Source: Pempheris klunzingeri
Lineage: Eukaryota > Chordata > Actinopteri > Acropomatiformes > Pempheridae
NCBI RefSeq assembly: GCF_042242105.1
Contig: NC_092027.1
Location: 8,439,721-8,503,720, forward strand
Reading direction: 5' to 3'
DNA: 64,000 nucleotides
The notes under the pieces were generated by a model. The model saw nothing but the letters and a program-made list of their open reading frames with translations. It made no database searches and was not told the origin of the DNA. Shown one piece after another: positions 47,226-58,587 of this stretch. A program made the position numbers and the translations under genes. The stretch's first letter is position 1, and each line of letters begins with the position of its first letter.

Positions 47226-48436
47226 CTTTTGGATCATTAGAAGGACAAACACAAAACATTATTCAGGCTTTTTACGAACAAATATGAGCAGCTGGTACAC
47301 AAATGCTCCGAAAAGTTCAGGAAATCCTTGTTAAACTCAAAAGTACAGTGGAGAATTGCACTCAAATGTAGGAGATCGATTTTTACAGTTAGTCTTTCCA
47401 AATATTGACATCAGTGGGGCAGCTGTTCACTGCCAAAATCTAACCTAACTGATTTGCGGGGTCAGTTTAAGGAGACAAAAATAGACAAATCTGATCCAAA
47501 ACTACCTGAATAAGCAGCTTTTGGGCACATACATACCATATGAAGATGTAAACGTTAACTTCACTAATTATTAAAGCTGCAATTGAAGGGAGACCGAAAT
47601 AGCTCATCAGTTTCAGGTTAAACGAGCTGATTAATAACAGTTTATTACGCAAATTTGATAAAAAACAAAACAAAACCACGGTTGGGGACGAGGCCTACAT
47701 TTGAATACAGCCAGCCACAGAGACACACAGTTCAACACTCACAACTTTTACGAGCATCAAGGTGAAACATGCAGCCTGTAAATCTGTGCAAAAAAACAGC
47801 TGCAGCTACACAGACAACTGTTGAAGCAGGCCTGGAAATGTGTGAAAAGAGAATGGTGTTCATAAGGCGGGGGTGCAATTTAATAAGCCCGTAGCATGAT
47901 CCAATTTAACTATTCACAACCCGCCGCTGGTTAGCGTGCACAGTGTCGCTTCAAACGAGTGTAAACAACACACAAACTGACCGCAGTGTTTGCATTACGT
48001 AACTAACACTGTGCCAATTTCAGTGAAGCGTTAACTTATCTATCGTAGATTTATAATAACACTCCAGGTGCAAAATACACTTAGACAAGCGTCGGCAATG
48101 TTTTTTTTACCCACCATGTAAGACGATGCGCTAATAAGCGCAAGGACATCAAGTACTCTCACTTAATTTTTATCCCGTCTTCAAGCACCGACATATCAAC
48201 AGCAAAAACAGCTTTAAACTCTAACCAGGTAGCTTTCTAACTGACCAAGAAGCGACGTACTGGATGTTAGCATGCTCGGCTATCAACATTAGCTAATGTA
48301 AATACTTAAACCGCCATCTTAGCTAAGCTACGTTCACCAGCTAGCTAAACAGCTACTCTCGCTAGCCACCGCGCTAACCGTTTGGTCGGAGTTTGGTTTA
48401 ATTATCGGCACAAAACAGCTCGTCTTTAATGTTTAC

Positions 48437-48560
48437 CGTTTTAGCAGCGAGGCCTGTGCGTTTGTCCCACAAGAAATCCGTGGTGGCGTCCCAGTTTGAT
48501 CTCTTATCTTGTTGCTAGCCCGGTGGTCGAGGCTCTGTTGCTTTTTTCCTGCCTGCCAGC
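48437..48560 (-). promoter_or_regulatory. clk2 non-coding first exon and promoter region
   Basis: On the minus strand a donor CTAAAACG|gtaaac lies at 48437/48436, and the coding exon begins with an acceptor right at the ATG (ccaaaag|ATGCC, 47225). The sequence above the donor is CpG-enriched relative to its surroundings, as for a housekeeping promoter. The start site is not determined. Confidence 0.45.
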
Positions 48561-49467
48561 AGAGCTAATTCTGGTTCTGACTGGTGGTGCTAACGCCTCC
48601 CTGCGCCCAAAATGTCATTCAGTCCTCTGAACACAAGCAACCACAGAGGAGCCGCTACACTTCTACACTCTAACTAAATAATATATATATATATATATAT
48701 TATTATATATTAGTCAAGACTGTATGTTCTCAGTTGATTTAAAACATGACTGGTTGATTAATGTTCTTGAGCCAGATGTTCAGTTTTGATTCAATCAGTA
48801 TTTGTATTTTACTGTATAATTAAGTTAGACTCATAGTTTTGACTTATTAAATCAGTCTTTTGACCTGCTATAATGCTATAATTTGTGCACAATTCTCAGG
48901 ATTTTTACTTAAACTGTAATTTTGAATAACTATCATAATTTTGACAAAGTCCTTGTGACATACTTTTTTTTTTATTATCACACATTTTTAACGATTTTGT
49001 AATTTTGACGTCCAAATGATTTTATTTAATCAAATCTTAAACCTCATCTGTTTGCCACTGCCTGTCTCTCTCACAGTTACTTTTATGTAAAGCACTTTGG
49101 ATTGCCTTTGTGTATGAAGCGTGCAATGTAAAATAATTGTCTTGCCTGTCATCATGTCTAACTTTTCATCTTTTTCCAGTGGAAATGGGCTTCAACAGGT
49201 TGCAGCTCTTGTAAGTTAAAATAAGCTTGAGGACAATTTATTAACAATTTATTGTTTTATTTAAGAACACAGAATCTGCAATACAAATACATTTATGAAC
49301 AAACAATACTTTCTGGCTATATTCAGCTGCATGAGTGTCCCGTCGCAGTCCTCAGGAACAGCGCTGGTCTGGTCACAGTTGGTTGCAGGTCATGTGGCTC
49401 ATGGGGATCCAAACACACTGAAACTGTCGCGGTGTACGTCACCACACCAATCATTCTTATGCTCCTC
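48561..49467. other. Spacer between clk2 promoter and the first SETDB1-like gene
   Basis: It holds a (TA)n run at 48679-48702 and a repeat tail at 49085-49146. Minus-strand AATAAA signals at 49248-49253 and 49256-49261, about 210 bp past the SETDB1-like stop, mark that gene's 3' end. There is no room or signal for MBD or SET exons here. Confidence 0.65.
49085..49146 (+). repeat. Interspersed repeat tail
   Basis: 'aaagcactttggattgcctttgtgtatgaagcgtgcaatgtaaaata' is a recognised fish retroposon tail. Confidence 0.5.
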
Positions 49468-52400
49468 TTACTGTTTAAACTCCAAGCACTCCTTCATCAT
49501 ATTAATCATGTGTTCCAAGCGGGGGGAACCTCGGTAGATCCACTCTTTATGTTGATCTCTCTGAGCATGACACACAAAACACTGTAAGTCACGGGATCTA
49601 AATAAATATAACAGTAAAAATAAAGCATGATGTTTGCAGACACTAACCTCAAAAACAACCTCTATTAAGCTGCTGTCAACCACAAGCACCTCACACCTCT
49701 GCTGGACTCCATTAAGTTCTGCATTAATGGTCTGTCCAACCCTGTAATGGGTCTGGGGCGGATACGGCCACACCTTCATGTAGTCCTTTAAGAACTTCTT
49801 GTATGCCTCATCTGGAACATCATCTAAAGGGTCCGGCACTGTCACAGGACAAAAAATAAAATAAAATGTCTGTTACTCAACACATGCAAGAATTTTAACA
49901 GTCTAAATTTCCAGAACAAGCATATAAGTGGATTTTGAATGCAAAAAAATGGCATTGTTATGCCAGCATTAAATTTGAGAAACGATGCAGCTGAAATGAT
50001 CATAGGATTGTCTTTCAGAGCAGAACTGGGCGGTTCTCATTCCTCTGTGAGCGGAAGGTCACTAAGCTTTTGTTTTGTCAGAGAGGACATTTTGTGCATC
50101 ATCACTGTATCCAACTGTCATCAGATGATCTTTTGTCTGTAATACATCTTGAAAGCAGTCTGTGTGTGAATGAAAACAGCCAAACTCACATGGTCTGAAC
50201 ACCAGGTGAAGTAAAGGTAATCCAACGTACATCGGTCTGTTATCATCACAAAAGACCAGGAACCTGTAAATCAAAACACACTTTTCATCATACTGCACTT
50301 AACCTGCATCTATCAAGGAGACCGCTGACTTTATTGAAAAAAGCCAACGAACTTGAATCTCACTTCATTATAGAAAGTTAGCCCGAAGACACACAAACCT
50401 CATGCGGTTTTTTCTGTTTGGGACTTCGGCCAGGACACCAGGGCAGAACCGGACCTGGTCTTTTTGCCACTTGACCACCACGCGCGCGCCGACAACCAGC
50501 TGGTCCAGCTTTGGCATGGAGTCAAAGCCGATGTGGTGAGCAGAGACTAGGGACTTCTTCTTCTCCTCAAAATGGATCTTGTATTTCAGTCTCCCATCTG
50601 CAAATACACAAATAATCACATGAAATAAATTAATTTATAACAATAATAATAATAATAATTCTCTGCATCAGGAATTTGTGGTGGCTACATTTCATGAGCA
50701 AGCCTCTGATCTTTGTTGGTACACAGCCAGCTCATTTGTAGCTCTAAATAAATTTGACTACCATAACCTGTCAAGTTGAAAAATGTGCTGCATTATATTC
50801 TGTGTTGTGCCGGTTACACAGATTTTCTGTTTTCTTTACCCTTTGTTACTATGTCCATGACTTTCCCCCGCTTCCAGTTATTGTCACTCTGTCTGGCCAG
50901 GACACTCATGTTCACACAGATCTCTCCTTGTGGCGCCTCAGGATGCGTCTTGATGGCTTTGTCAGATTTCTGGCAAAGAGTGGACGCTGTGCACACAGGG
51001 GTGACTCCTGTCAGTGGAAAAGGAACATGTTAATGTTAAAACATGTGAACTTCAGATTTGTCAAGGTGATAATGATGAGTGAGGAAAACTGCTAATTATT
51101 GTGTATGTATATATTTTGAAAAATAAATATCAGTTCCTTCTAAAAATCATAAATAGCCCAATGCTAACAGCTGAGGAGTTCTGCAATTCATGCAACAAAG
51201 TTTGAGTAATTAGGGTGTTCATGTTTTTTGTACAGTGTGTTTTTTGTGGCCATTACCGTTGGCTGTTGCTGGTGATGTTGATGTTTTTATTGGTTTGCAC
51301 TCGTTGGTGTTTCTGTTGGTTTGGGGTGGCGACGTTTTTGTTACTTCGCTCTTCACATTGGCTTGGAGTGTTGATGTTTTTGCTGTTTTGCTCTGAGCAT
51401 CAGTCTTTGTGCTGGCCTGGGGTTTGGCGTTACTCTTTTGAGCAATTCTTCTCCTTTTGTTTGGCCCATACTCATAATCTGAGACAGAATACTCCGAATC
51501 ACTCGAGTCATCCTCTGGTTGATAATCAGATTCCCAGATATCTGAGGATTCATCTTCACTGCAGTTGTTTGGAGACTTTCGTAGACATAAAGACTTGATC
51601 ATGCTCGTAGTAAGTCTGGTCAAGACCACCACTGGTCGTCTCTTCATGCAGTTTTTTTTAATGTTATCTGCACTGTGGTCCTCAGCTTCAATAAGGTCCT
51701 TCAGCTTTGTTAACAGAGGAGTCAGGCCAGAAGTAGTTGGAGGGCTGAGGACTTCAGTCTCAGTGGGAACAAACTTACGTGGGGATGGAGCTGTATTTCC
51801 TACAAAAGGGAGTAAAAGGGACAGGTCAGGTTGTGGCTTCCAAAATAAGCCAGTTCGTGGTTGAGAATGACAGAGCAATTGTGGACACAGTCATACCACG
51901 AGTTTACTTTAAATCAAATCAATTAAATCAATTAATTTAGTGATCTGCATCTTACCACAGTCTGCTTGATTATCATCATCAGAATCTGCGTCTCTGTACT
52001 CCCAGCCCAGCAAAGAGTACTGTTTCTTCACAGTTGCCTCACATGCCACCACAGACCTAAAAGACACCAACGACAAACACAACAGGAATAAAGCAAAGAA
52101 CATAAAGAAACACTTAAACGGACCGGTACACTCTTCACTTTTTAATAAATAAAAATCAAGCCAATGGTTATAATACAAATGCATTCTTCTTTAATGTAGA
52201 AATTAAAACTTTTTTTACCATAATGGTCTGTTTTTTGTTTTTTTTTTAAATATATGTTGGCTTTGCTTTATCATCCGTACAAATGAGTCAAAGCGGAAAC
52301 GGCAGCCCAATGACTTTTGGTATTTAACAAGACAAATGAGTTTGGCTTGAAGGACGCACAACTTTCTCTCGCAGCCATCAGAGCACTTTATTCTATTTCA

Positions 52401-52787
52401 GGGAGCAGGATAATCGCTGAACTTGCAGACTACACAGAGCAGAGATTAACCCAGGTTTCAACTCCCCTGTTTCTGAGCTGGTTGGATAGAGGCTGGATGG
52501 ACAAGTAGTAGTTAAAATAATGGTTGACATATTTAAGTGGTTTGCAAATGGAGTGAGTCCACACCAGAAAGAACAAACTCATTTTTAAAAAAGGCATAGA
52601 ATAGATGTAACACTCACTCGCAGAGCTTCAGGAGGTGGGCAGCCCGTTCCTCCCTCTTTTGCAGCAGAGATTGCAACAGACTGCATTTCTCCAGCAAATT
52701 TGTGGAGATCAGTCCGCTCTTCTTCACCATCTTTCTGATCCACTTTTGGAACTCCTCTTTGGTCATCTCCCTCTCATCCCCCTCCAT
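49468..52787 (-). CDS. SETDB1-like tandem-Tudor protein without SET domain (copy A)
   Basis: Eight coding exons on the minus strand (52618-52787, 51956-52056, 51257-51799, 50840-51007, 50399-50597, 50190-50263, 49648-49838, 49468-49560) join in frame to 512 residues. The N-terminus has a helical region and CEATVKKQYSLLGWEYRDADSDDD, which matches the SETDB1 stretch before its Tudor domains (CESLVKDFYSKLGLQYRDSSSED). A long Lys/Thr/Ser-rich linker (92-271) includes VVVLTRL and an acidic DDSSDSEYS. Residues from about 295 to 505 are the SETDB1 tandem Tudor module: VLARQSDNNWKRGKV, KYKIHFEEKKKSLVS, NRKNRMRFLVF and EWIYRGSPRLEHM. It then stops at ECLEFKQ, where SETDB1 continues to MBD, pre-SET and SET, and 0.9 kb later the clk2 promoter begins. 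In SETDB1 these Tudors read H3 carrying K9 methyl and K14 acetyl marks. In copy A the aromatic WLY of the second Tudor is RFC. The role here is inferred as a histone reader or SETDB1 competitor. Confidence 0.85.
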
Positions 52788-55044
52788 AGTGACTGCAACA
52801 CACAAGGTGTACAGCTGGGGTGTTGTTGATGAGGGGACGGCGCCCCTTAAATTCTACAATACTGCAAAAGGGAAATGTTGTTGTTCATAAGACGGGTAGT
52901 TACTGGCAGGTAGGGCTGCTAGCACACCAGCAGAGTCACAGCAGACAAACACATCCTTTCAAACCTGGTGTCTACTGTACATCCGCTGCTGGTGTTTTGT
53001 TTAGCTTATGGCCAATATCACTACAGCAACAGCACCATATCGCTCCATAGTATGCTCTGGCATTCAATGCTGTTAGGGTCTGTAGTGGTGATACAGGCAG
53101 AGGGTCAGAGGGTCTGTGAGGGTCAGAGGGTCTCTGTAAAAAGAGTTTACCTGTGATCATGGTTAAAAGTGTTTTACGCCTAGAGATGAACGGATAATAG
53201 TCAAGGTTTTGTGCTATCAATTACTTGCATGCATGTGTGCAACACTGTGATACCAACTATTACTGTCTGCATGTGTCAGCTGCATAAAACGATGATGATG
53301 TTGTTGCTATGGTGAGGAGCCTGGCTAATTTTGTAGTTCTGTTGAACATGCCAAGGATTAGCAAACATCAGGCGGTTATAAGCAAAGAAACTTCAGCAGC
53401 TGGATGCGAAAACTGCTTTCTAGCATCAAACTCTGCACACGGACCATCCTGAAGTGTTGGTGTGAAACATCAGAGTAGCAAGCCAACACTTTTCTGAGAA
53501 AGGAAACCTCTATCTGTGCCATGATTAACATTAGCAAACACTTAGCCGCTCATGCCTGAAATGGTCAAACGGCGGTTCTGTTCTGCTTTTTTATCGTGGG
53601 TGGGACAAATTTATCAAACTCACAAGTTAGTTCTCATCGATTAAAACCTTTCGAAAGTCAAGAACTTATTTGGTAAATACCGTAAAATAGGTAGAAGTCT
53701 GCCCTCCTTGTGGAGTGTTTTCTTCGCCTCATGCTGCCACGCCAAGCTGTAAGAAGCTCACTGCTGCCCCCTGCGGCCGCACAGACAACCAGCAGGCGTC
53801 TCTGCTTGAGCCCTCTTATTCAAAACCAGCAGCAAATAAAATGCATCAAACTGTTCATAATAATTGATAAAACATATATAAAATACACGTAAATATGTAT
53901 ATGTTTGCACTTGGTGTTGACAGTTTATTGCTGTAATATACTGTAGTAGACTGTGTTGTACTGTTTTATTACATTATATAATTATGTTTCTATATTAATA
54001 CAGAAAAGTAGTATTACTTAATCATAGTATATATTAGTCAGGTGTAGCTGTTTACTAGACTTGCTGCTGCTTGCTCTTGTTTAGTTTCTATTTAAACATA
54101 TATTCTTGTTTTAGATTTATATACCTTTTATGTTTTGTTTTGTGCTTTCTCTATTTATATTCATTTGTCCTTGTGCCTTCAGGAATCCACTTTTCTTCTC
54201 TTTACTAGGGGAGCCTTGCTAAAACTAATGCAGTCAATACAGCCCTGAAACAAATTACATTAATGTCACAAACAGCTTTCAAACCAAACATGAAGTTAAA
54301 TTATGACCAGTGATGGAAGAAGTATTCAGATCATTTACTTGAGTAAAAACAGCAACCAGACGATGTAGAGATAGGCCTGAAAAGGCCTATATGTCCCTGC
54401 ATTGAAAGTATTAAGTAATTAAAAGTACAATACTTTTAACTACAAAAATAAAATTATTCATTGTGCATATTGTCGTGTTCGTTTTTTTTCGAATGAAGAC
54501 AGGCAACTTCTCTCATTTAAGGTGTTTTAATGTTTGTAAGAATAAAACATAAGCATGGCCATGGACTCAGTCTGTTCTCGGAAAACCACAGTCAGCAAGC
54601 TGTTACTCCGTAGCCAACAGAGAGCAGAGTGAGCCCCGGGCTCTGTATAATGCATCATTTTGTACATTCAGATATTGTGGATAGAATTGTGATTGGTTTA
54701 GATTAGGTGGGGGGAGACCATGGTTTAGACTTGGCTCTCCCTTGTTGGTGTACAGGCTGGTCCCAGCCTCTTGGCATCACGACCTCCAATCCGGTAAAGC
54801 TGAACCTGGGAAAAAGTACCCTCCCTATTCTAGTCTCATGCATGATCATCCTTCAGTGCAACCTATCCCTATTGTGTCTATCTTGTCTAACTTCTACAAT
54901 AGTGGCATTCAGAGAGAGCATCTCTTGTCCTTGGAGCTCCCTTATATGGAGTTGTTGAGTTGTTAGAGTGGTGCATGTAAGCAGTGTGCCCTCCTGCCAG
55001 TCATTAACATTATGAAGTTGGCCAACTCTATAGCAATACATTTA
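52788..55044. other. Upstream region of copy A; spacer
   Basis: A splice acceptor (tgttgcag|TCACTATGG, minus strand) five bases before the ATG of copy A shows a further non-coding 5' exon, which I did not place. A MITE fragment lies at 54308-54470. 54,480-55,040 may be other repeat material, but I cannot assign it. Confidence 0.45.
54308..54470 (+). repeat. hAT-like MITE fragment
   Basis: 'agtgatggaagaagtattcagatcatttacttgagtaaaaacagcaac' and 'ctgcattgaaagtattaagtaattaaaagtacaatactt' match the common fish MITE of which 19653-19775 is the other end. Confidence 0.55.
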
Positions 55045-56581
55045 CAGTGGGGCAAAAAAGTATTTAGTCAGCCACCAATTGTGCAAGTTCTCCCACTTAA
55101 AAAGATGAGAGAGGCCTGTAATTTTCATCATAGGTACACTTCAACTATGAGAGACAGAATGGGGGAAAATAAGTATTTGGTCACCCACAAACAAGCAAGA
55201 TTTCTGGCTCTCACAGACCTGTAACTTCTTCTTTAAGAGGCTCCTCTGTCCTCCACTCGTTACCTGTATTAATGGCACTTGTTTGAACTCGTTATCAGTA
55301 TAAAAGACACCTGTCCACAACCTCAAACAGTCACACTCCAAACTCCACTATGGCCAAGACCAAAGAGCTGTCAAAAGACACCAGAAACAAAATTGTAGAC
55401 CTGCACCAGGCTGGGAAGACTGAATCTGCAATAGGTAAGCAGCTTGGTGTGAAGAAATCAACTGTGGGAGCAATTATCAGAAAATGGAAGACATACAAGA
55501 CCACTGATAATCTCCCTCGATCTGGGGCTCCACGCAAGATCTCACCCCGTGGGGTCAAAATGATCACAAGAACAGTGAGCAAAAATCCCAGAACCACACG
55601 GGGGGACCTAGTGAATGACCCGCAGAGAGCTGGGACCAAAGTAACAAAGGCTACCATCAGTAACACACTACGCCGCCAGGGACTCAAATCCTGCAGTACC
55701 AGATGTGTCCCCCTGCTTAAGCCAGTACATGTCCAGGCCTGTCTGAAGTTTGTTAGAGAGCATTTGGATGATCCAGAAGAGGATTGGGAGAATGTCATAT
55801 GGTCAGATGAAACCAAAATAGAACTTTTTGGTAAAAGCTCAACTTGTCGTGTTTGGAGGAGAAAGAATGCTGAGTTGCATCCAAAGAACACCATACCTAC
55901 TGGGAAGCATGGGGGTGGAAACATCATGCTTTGGGGCTGTTTTTCTGAAAAGGGACCAGGACGACTGATCCGTGTAAAGAAAAGAATGAATGGGGCCATG
56001 TATCGTGAGATTTTGAGAGAAAACCTCCTTCCATCAGCAAGGGCATTGAAGATGAAACGTGGCTGGGTCTTTCAGCATGACAATGATCCCAAACACACCG
56101 CCCGGGCAACGAAGGAGTGGCTTCGTAAGAAGCATTTCAAGGTCCTGGAGTGGCCTAGCCAGTCTCCAGATCTCAACCCCATAGAAATTCTTTGGAGGGA
56201 GTTGAAAGTCCGTGTTGCCCAGCGACAGCCCCAAAACATCACCGCTCTGGAGGAGATCTGCATGGAGGAATGGGCCAAAATACCAGCAACAGTGTGTGAA
56301 AACCTTGTGAGGACTTACAGAAAACGTCTGACCTCTGTCATTGCCAACAAAGGGTATATAACAAAGTATTGAACTTTTGTTATTGACCAAATACTTATTT
56401 TCCACCATAATTTGCAAATAAATCCTTTAAAAATCAGACAATATGATTTCCTGGATTCTTTCCCCCCATTCTGTCTCTCATAGTTGAAGTGTCCCTATGA
56501 TGAAAATTACAGGCCTCTCATCTTTTTAAGTGGGAGAACTTGCACAATTGGTGGCTGACTAAATACTTTTTTGCCCCACTG
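55045..56581 (+). mobile_element. Tc1/mariner-family transposon, complete with long inverted repeats
   Basis: The 1,537-bp element is flanked by TA target duplications (55043-55044 and 56582-56583). Its ends are inverted repeats of about 125 bp starting CAGTGGGGCAAAAAAGTATT. By eye the two copies differ by only three changes: one 2-base indel, one base substitution and one G-run length. An inner inverted motif (aaataagtatttggtcac and gaccaaatacttatttt) gives the IR/DR layout typical of fish Tc1 elements. The ends resemble the Passport-type Tc1 group found across fish, lampreys and frogs. The near-identical ends and open transposase point to a recent insertion. It sits between the two SETDB1-like genes. 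Confidence 0.95.
55350..56372 (+). CDS. Tc1-like transposase
   Basis: This is a single uninterrupted 340-residue frame, the full length of Tc1-family transposases such as Sleeping Beauty. The N-terminal paired-like DNA-binding region has two helix-turn-helix halves (residues 1 to about 110) joined by an AT-hook-type LPRSGAPRK. The catalytic DD34E triad is present at D153 (WSDETK), D244 (QHDNDPKHT) and E279 (PDLNPIE), the same positions as in Sleeping Beauty. A Gly-rich box ([11 protein letters not shown]) lies between the first two. The enzyme would excise and reinsert the element at TA sites. I see no premature stop or frameshift, so it may be active, though missense damage cannot be judged by eye. 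Confidence 0.95.
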   Translation: MAKTKELSKDTRNKIVDLHQAGKTESAIGKQLGVKKSTVGAIIRKWKTYKTTDNLPRSGAPRKISPRGVKMITRTVSKNPRTTRGDLVNDPQRAGTKVTKATISNTLRRQGLKSCSTRCVPLLKPVHVQACLKFVREHLDDPEEDWENVIWSDETKIELFGKSSTCRVWRRKNAELHPKNTIPTGKHGGGNIMLWGCFSEKGPGRLIRVKKRMNGAMYREILRENLLPSARALKMKRGWVFQHDNDPKHTARATKEWLRKKHFKVLEWPSQSPDLNPIEILWRELKVRVAQRQPQNITALEEICMEEWAKIPATVCENLVRTYRKRLTSVIANKGYITKY

Positions 56582-56583
56582 TA

Positions 56584-58587
56584 AGCAATATGTGTGTGTC
56601 CCTGTAAATACAAAGCAGTGAATAAGGTACAAAATAAGGCACTATTAATAATAACAATATGATCTCCACACATCATAAGGCACTTGGAATACTAACACTA
56701 TATTTGTCACAAATATTATATTCCCCACATCATATGTTAGTATTATGATATATTCTTACATTATTTGGATTCTTATAATTGATGATTTATATCAATTAGT
56801 TATGTTAGCTGGTGGTAGTGGATTTTATGTACTCTTGGGTGGTTTTGTTAATTAGAAAACTTTGATATTGCAACAAAATGTTCTTCTGGTGTTAAATTAG
56901 AACTTTAATATCACCATAAAATGTCTTAGACCTGCAAAGAACAGACCTGCTCCCTCATTGTGAGAGTGGCCAGATAAAGACAGGATGTGCGGGTCACCCT
57001 GACCTCCACAGAATAGTGGCCCCTCTATTGTTTTGAGAAGCAGATAGATAGAATGTATAAAAACATATTCTAAAAGTTATGACTATAGATACACGCCTAC
57101 GCAAACAACATCCACAAATCCAGAAAAGGTTACGTACATTACTCTGTCCAAAAAACATTTAAAATCAGATGTTTGACTCAGTTTGTTGCTCCTCTGACCG
57201 CCCATTGTGGATTAATTGTGAAGTGCGCTGGTTTTATCAAGGTGCTGAAGGCTTCTCATAAATGTGGACTGCATGCTGTAAACTGCAAGACGTATTTCAA
57301 CAGACAACAAATATAACATGTAACAGTTCACGTTTACTGCACAGGACAATCAATTGAACACCTGAATTTCAGTTAGTTGAGACCTTAACATTTTCTGTCA
57401 TGTTACAGGTAGTTAGAAGCCCTTAAACAGCAGCATTACAATTGCTGAAGTGCTGAACGTGTTGGAGCACACAGCAGAAAACAGAGCTGAAACAAAGCTT
57501 TTTAATACATCTGTGGAAATGAGGCTGATGGCACCAATATACAGTTCAAAACATTGTTTACTGGATTACTTACAAAAATAAACAAAAGAATGACAAACAG
57601 ATTACTATATACTCTCACTGGCTACTTTAGTGGGAACATTAAGTTACTAGTACTGAGTTGGACCTCCTGTTACCTTCAGAGCTGCCTTAACTCCTCTGGG
57701 CACAGATTCAAAAAAATGTGTTACAGTGGTGGAGGTGACCATGAATAACTTTGGCTCAGTGGGAGGCAAGAATGATCTGATTTTGGAAAGTTTCTTTGGC
57801 TGAAACAAGCAGGAAGCAAGACTGGAGAAGGTTCTTAACATGAGCCTCAAAACAGAGATCTGCATCAGAAATGACCTCAAGATTTCTAGCAGCCTGCTTC
57901 ATATTTTTGGTCAGTGAGAAGGTTGCAAAATAATTATTGGACAAAGGCAAAAAAAACAATTGTCTGTTTAATGGGAAATTAATGCATTAAAAACCGCAAA
58001 AGTGTAATACAGTACATGTCAGATTTGTCTGGCTCCCCGGCCGGAGTTATACAAGATCCAGATTTGGTTTCTTCTTTAGTGGTTAAAAATTTTAATGTTT
58101 GATACTGTTTGGAAAGTTGCCAGAGGTCAGAGAGCTGTCAATGATCAATAAAATAAAAGGAGCAGTTTAAAAAAACTTGTTTGGGATAATATCTAAAACA
58201 TAGATGGAGGATTCCATCTGAGAAACTGATTTGTTAGTAGGTTGAAACAGGGAGAGAGAATCTTAGATTATGGATGTTGTAATGTGGATGGATGTTGCCG
58301 TCTTCCCAATAAAATTAGCATTTTTCTATTTTTTCTGTCCAAAAATTTCCCAGTTCTAAATCTGTATTAGTTGGTGCATCGAGAATCATCACATTAAAAT
58401 GAAAAAAAAAATTACTAAAAATAAAATCAAACAAGAAACAATATTTACAATGATGCCCAACTCTGGCATTCAAGGTTCCCAAATCTCACAACACATAGCT
58501 TCATGGTGGTGGATAGTAGTGAAAACCAATTTTTCAAAATATATATATTCCAGAGTTATGTCCAAGTTGTCCTGTGTCTTTAGGCTT
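56584..58587. other. Spacer downstream of copy B
   Basis: AT-rich, with a repeat fragment at 57620-57735. I looked for SETDB1 MBD or SET exons on the minus strand and found none. Confidence 0.5.
57620..57735 (+). repeat. Interspersed repeat fragment ('gagttggacctcctgttacc' type)
   Basis: 'actgagttggacctcctgttaccttcagagctgccttaactcctctgggcacagattcaa' is a truncated copy of a well-known fish repeat ('gggttggaccccctttt..cttcagaactgccttaa'). Confidence 0.6.

Noticed and set aside
54480-55040. Possible solo LTR or other repeat left of the Tc1 element
   Set aside because: The sequence is unlike its neighbours and has a TATA-like TGTATAATG, but I found no matching TG..CA ends, target duplication or internal coding remnants.
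55331-55999. 222-codon antisense open frame in the Tc1 element
   Set aside because: It is opposite the transposase frame, and its composition is that of a complement of coding DNA. No known product of Tc1 elements matches.
56584-58587. Search for SETDB1 MBD, pre-SET or SET exons after copy B
   Set aside because: No Cys-rich pre-SET pattern or NHSC-type SET motif was found on the minus strand; only AT-rich spacer and repeats.
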